From assembly GCA_023264915.1 (NCBI GenBank), contig JAHFUU010000113.1, positions 1 to 7,432 on the forward strand: a stretch of DNA of 7,432 nucleotides. The letters run 5' to 3'. How positions within the stretch are numbered: position 1 is the stretch's first letter; every line of letters starts with the position of its first letter. Both the position numbers and the translations under genes were made by a program. A model generated the notes under the pieces. That model had not been told where the DNA came from. It did not search any database and worked only from the letters and a program-made list of their open reading frames with translations. The stretch comes from Microthrixaceae bacterium (GTDB lineage Bacteria > Actinomycetota > Acidimicrobiia > Acidimicrobiales > Acidimicrobilacustridaceae). Of this stretch, positions 5,455-7,432 are shown piece after piece.

Positions 5455-6315
5455 TCAATAGATCTCGGGCACGAAGGTCTGGTCGTACTCGGGAGGGCGG
5501 ATGTAGTCGTCGGCCTGGCGTTCGGGCATCGCGATCTTGCCCGAGGTCAGGTCCTGGTAGGGCACCTGGGACAACAAGTGCGCGATGCAGTTGAGCCGGG
5601 CTCTGCGCTTGTCGTCAGCGTTGACGACCCACCACGGGGACCACTTGGTGTCGGTGTACTGGAACATCTCGTCCTTGGCCCGCGAGTAGTCAACCCAGCG
5701 CGCCCTGGACTGCAGGTCCATCGGGCTCAGCTTCCATCGCTTCTCGGGGTTCTTGATCCGTTCCTGGAAGCGTCGCTCCTGCTCGGCGTCGCTGACCGAG
5801 AACCAGTACTTGGTCAAGATGATGCCCGATCGGATCAGCATCCTCTCGAACTCTGGACAGGACCGCAGGAACTCGAGGAGCTCCTCGTCGGTGCAGAACC
5901 CCATGACCCGCTCGACGCCAGCCCGGTTGTACCACGACCTGTCGAAGAGGACGATCTCACCCCCGGACGGGAGGTGCTCGACGTAGCGCTGGAAGTACCA
6001 CTGCGTCTTCTCCTTCTCGGTGGGCTTGCTCAGCGCGACGACACGAACCACGCGTGGGTTGGTTCTCTCGACGATGCGCTTGATGGCACCACCCTTGCCA
6101 GCCGCATCACGACCCTCGAAGATCACGCACAGCTTGAGCCCCTGGCTCTGGACCCACTCCTGGAGCTTGACGAGCTCGCGCTGCAGGCGAGGGAGCTCCT
6201 TGTCATAGACCTCCCTCGGTAGCCTCCGCTTGGCCGTGTCCGTCGTTGCATGGTTGAGGGCATCGACGAGCTTGGATCCTTTGGGCGTGGCGTCCCCCCG
6301 GTTGTTCTTCGACAT
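5455..6315 (-). CDS. ppk2: Polyphosphate kinase 2, class I (single P-loop domain)
   Basis: This 286-residue protein has the length and motifs of class I PPK2, a cytosolic enzyme that transfers phosphate between polyphosphate and nucleoside diphosphates, mainly forming ATP or GTP from ADP or GDP. An N-terminal helical segment (33-58, with YDKELPRLQRELVKLQEWV) precedes Walker A, FEGRDAAGKGGAIKR (66-80, Lys74). KPTEKEKTQWYFQRY (97-111) follows, then Walker B, IVLFDRSWYNRAGVERVMGF (121-140, Asp125). The basic lid is RRFQERIKNPEKRWKLSPMD (181-200), and DYSRAKDEMF (209-218) and WWVVNADDKRRARLN (228-242) complete the fold. ATG at 6315 is preceded by GAGGG about 5 nt upstream. It converges on the sigma operon and is divergent from the exported-protein gene. 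It probably serves general phosphate and energy metabolism rather than the envelope genes. All expected catalytic residues are present. Confidence 0.96.
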   Translation of the reverse strand: MSKNNRGDATPKGSKLVDALNHATTDTAKRRLPREVYDKELPRLQRELVKLQEWVQSQGLKLCVIFEGRDAAGKGGAIKRIVERTNPRVVRVVALSKPTEKEKTQWYFQRYVEHLPSGGEIVLFDRSWYNRAGVERVMGFCTDEELLEFLRSCPEFERMLIRSGIILTKYWFSVSDAEQERRFQERIKNPEKRWKLSPMDLQSRARWVDYSRAKDEMFQYTDTKWSPWWVVNADDKRRARLNCIAHLLSQVPYQDLTSGKIAMPERQADDYIRPPEYDQTFVPEIY

Positions 6316-6343
6316 CGGTCCCTCAAGTTGTGCCCAGTGGTGA

Positions 6344-6372
6344 CATCGGACAGTCGATGCAGACGCACGTTA
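6344..6372 (-). promoter_or_regulatory. Possible ppk2 promoter region with a start-site dyad
   Basis: TAACGT on the minus strand (6367-6372) fits a TAnnnT -10 element and would start transcription near 6360, giving a leader of about 45 nt. At that point CATCG (6344-6348) and CGATG (6355-6359) form a 16-bp dyad, either an operator or a hairpin at the 5' end of the leader. GACATCGG also occurs at both 6311-6318 and 6342-6349. No clear -35 box is present. Confidence 0.3.
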
Positions 6373-6483
6373 GCGGGGCTTGGCCCCGGGCCGCCGAGTC
6401 GTCCTCGGGAAGACGAGCCGCCGTCGGGGATCGGGATGACGCGCCCCGAATGCCGGATCCCCATGCCTCGCGGGTCCCAAAGT

Positions 6484-6498
6484 GGTGACCGTGTCACC
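6484..6498. promoter_or_regulatory. Perfect dyad GGTGAC-N3-GTCACC
   Basis: Perfect 6-bp arms flank CGT, midway between two divergent genes. The half-site is part of a 9-bp direct repeat AGTGGTGAC found at 6336-6344 and 6481-6489, and GTCACC recurs at 6622-6627. It is a candidate regulator site; the GC-rich half-sites also occur elsewhere in the window by chance. Confidence 0.3.
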
Positions 6499-6549
6499 GT
6501 CCGCGTGATTGGGTCATCGGTGCCTCGGTGCTCGAGAAAAAACTTCCTT

Positions 6550-6564
6550 CTGACGGATCGTCAG
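6550..6564. promoter_or_regulatory. Perfect dyad CTGACG-N3-CGTCAG
   Basis: Perfect 6-bp arms flank GAT, 7 bp beyond an A6 run (6538-6543). It has the same 6-3-6 geometry as the dyad at 6484-6498. It could be an operator. Read on the minus strand it is a hairpin followed 7 nt later by six T, but no minus-strand transcript is expected to reach it. Confidence 0.3.
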
Positions 6565-6650
6565 GATGAGACGGAGGACTACCTGCTCGTTCGTAGGCCA
6601 GAAGGCCCAGATGACGACCTTGTCACCGGCCGTTTCGGCCACTGGACGTC

Positions 6651-6679
6651 TTGCCAGAAAGCAGAGTTCTTGTTATCTC
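6651..6679 (+). promoter_or_regulatory. Possible promoter of the exported-protein gene
   Basis: TTGCCA (6651-6656, five of six to TTGACA) and TATCTC (6674-6679, weak) are 17 bp apart. Transcription would start near 6686 and leave a leader of about 98 nt. The -10 match is poor, so the call is low. Confidence 0.25.
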
Positions 6680-6783
6680 TGTCACTGGCTGGTGGGCGCG
6701 ACCTACCCGAGGCTCACACCAAGTAGTTGGATCATCGAGCTAGATCCGGAGCGGTACTGAACCGTTCCCGGGAGGAGAAAGCC

Positions 6784-7432
6784 ATGGAGCTGTTGAGGGG
6801 TCTTGACGCGGCGCGGCGGCGCGCATTGGTTGTGGTGCTGGCGTGTGCGTTGGTGATCCCGACCTGGCTTGTCCTGCGAGGGCAAGGCAGGGCTCGCGCC
6901 GATTCGGTCACGAGCACGGTCACGGCTGCGTGCACAGCGCTCGGCATCAACCTCAGCTTGGATGTTCCGGTGACGGTGACCGATCTGGACCCTGTCAGCG
7001 AGGGCGGCACCGAGACCGTCGAGATCATCCCGGGCCTTCCGAGCATGCCGATCGAGGTGACGATCAACGACGCCACGATCACGATCCCGATCCCTGCCGA
7101 GATCGAATCCATATCGAGTGTCTCCTTCAGCGGTGGAGCGATGACGCCCTCGTACCAGATCAGCGGCAACAACCTCGTGTTCACCTTCACCGGTCCCGCC
7201 TCCTCGACCGGCCTGCAGCTCGCGACCATCACCGCGACCGGCAAGGTGAAGAGTGGCATCGGCAACACCACGATCCTGTGGAAGACCTTCTCCCAGATCG
7301 TGTCCAACACCAACATCGGTGCTGCCACGTGCACGCCCTCGAACCCGGACCAGGTGCTGAACTCCACGACGGTGAACGCAGCAGTCACCACGACAACGCC
7401 AGCTCCTACCACGACAGCGCCGACGACCACCA
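6784..7432 (+). CDS. Exported Thr/Pro-rich surface protein of unknown function (3' end cut by window edge)
   Basis: The frame is open from ATG 6784 to the window edge (216 codons) with GGAGGAG about 6 nt upstream. The N-terminus has an RRR-containing basic region, a hydrophobic segment (about 14-31) and ARA-DS at 37-41 as a possible signal peptidase site after Ala39. Three arginines between the hydrophobic core and that site are unusual for a signal peptide, so a retained membrane anchor is possible. Residues about 42-195 are rich in Thr, Ile and Val with alternating polarity (VTINDATITIPIP), suggesting a beta-sandwich. The only two cysteines in the visible part, Cys50 and Cys183, could bridge this domain. 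A Thr/Ala/Pro linker begins near 198 (VTTTTPAPTTTAPTTT) and leads to an unseen C-terminal part. I recognise no family with confidence. It is divergent from ppk2. The long open frame on the opposite strand here is a shadow. Confidence 0.85.
   Translation, partial: MELLRGLDAARRRALVVVLACALVIPTWLVLRGQGRARADSVTSTVTAACTALGINLSLDVPVTVTDLDPVSEGGTETVEIIPGLPSMPIEVTINDATITIPIPAEIESISSVSFSGGAMTPSYQISGNNLVFTFTGPASSTGLQLATITATGKVKSGIGNTTILWKTFSQIVSNTNIGAATCTPSNPDQVLNSTTVNAAVTTTTPAPTTTAPTTT

Larger units (their letters stand above)
6316..6783. other. 468-bp divergent intergenic region without a convincing gene
   Basis: No frame here shows a protein-like composition together with a ribosome-binding site. 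The region holds the ppk2 promoter side (6316-6400), a small hairpin GGGGC-TTG-GCCCC (6375-6387), two 15-bp dyads (6484-6498 and 6550-6564) flanking an A6 run at 6538-6543, and a hairpin GGCCG-TTT-CGGCC (6628-6640). The leader of the plus-strand gene contains GGATC/GATCC (6729-6747) and CGGT/ACCG (6752-6764) hairpins, then GGAGGAG directly before the gene. I found no match to a riboswitch class I know. Confidence 0.6.

Noticed and set aside
5092..6222. 376-codon plus-strand open frame antisense to ppk2 and overlapping the 3' part of the sigma partner
   Set aside because: It lies opposite an intact PPK2 with all motifs; its Leu/Val/Asp-rich sequence mirrors the antisense codons.
6541..6783. 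Possible riboswitch (c-di-GMP or c-di-AMP type) in the leader of the exported-protein gene
   Set aside because: The conserved core sequences I know for these classes are not present; only short isolated hairpins are seen.
6732..7430. 232-codon minus-strand open frame opposite the exported-protein gene
   Set aside because: The plus frame has GGAGGAG, an N-terminal hydrophobic segment, a beta-like domain and a Thr/Pro linker; the antisense Val/Gly-rich runs are the complement of its Thr/Ala codons.

Overview
The window comes from a high-GC bacterium, almost certainly an actinomycete (Actinomycetota). The codons are strongly GC-biased, one start is a TTG with a good Shine-Dalgarno sequence, a SigE-type ECF sigma factor is followed by a one-helix membrane partner, and two exported proteins carry long Thr/Ser/Pro stretches. 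The Thr/Pro-rich tails and the sigma/partner arrangement recall Acidimicrobiia, but this placement is inference.

Layout: the left half is a minus-strand run read from about 3533 down to 1. It holds a CpaF/TadA-type secretion ATPase (1981-3495), a six-helix DUF998-like membrane protein 30 bp downstream (1300-1950), and, after a 111-bp gap that may hold its own promoter, a secreted GH5 glycosidase of endoglycoceramidase type (1-1188, cut by the window edge). Divergent from cpaF, across a 252-bp regulatory interval, lies a two-gene plus-strand operon: an ECF sigma factor (about 3748-4245) and, overlapping it by an ATGA junction, a membrane protein that is probably its regulator (4242-5234). This operon converges on a minus-strand class I polyphosphate kinase 2 (5455-6315). 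The 220-bp convergent gap holds two hairpins, one of them a strong candidate terminator. After a 468-bp divergent intergenic region rich in short dyads, a plus-strand gene for an exported Thr/Pro-rich protein (6784 onward) runs off the right edge.

How the genes may work together: most of the window concerns the cell envelope, with a secretion/pilus motor ATPase, an exported lipid-glycan hydrolase, a membrane protein, a surface protein, and a sigma/membrane-partner pair able to carry an envelope signal to transcription. No tad/flp partner genes are visible next to the ATPase. The most unusual signals are a near-perfect 22-bp palindrome in an AT-rich island inside the ATPase gene, the ECF pair without a zinc anti-sigma motif, and an 18-bp GAACAA/TTGTTC palindrome just upstream of the likely sigma-factor start. 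No rRNA, tRNA, CRISPR array, insertion sequence or known riboswitch was seen.
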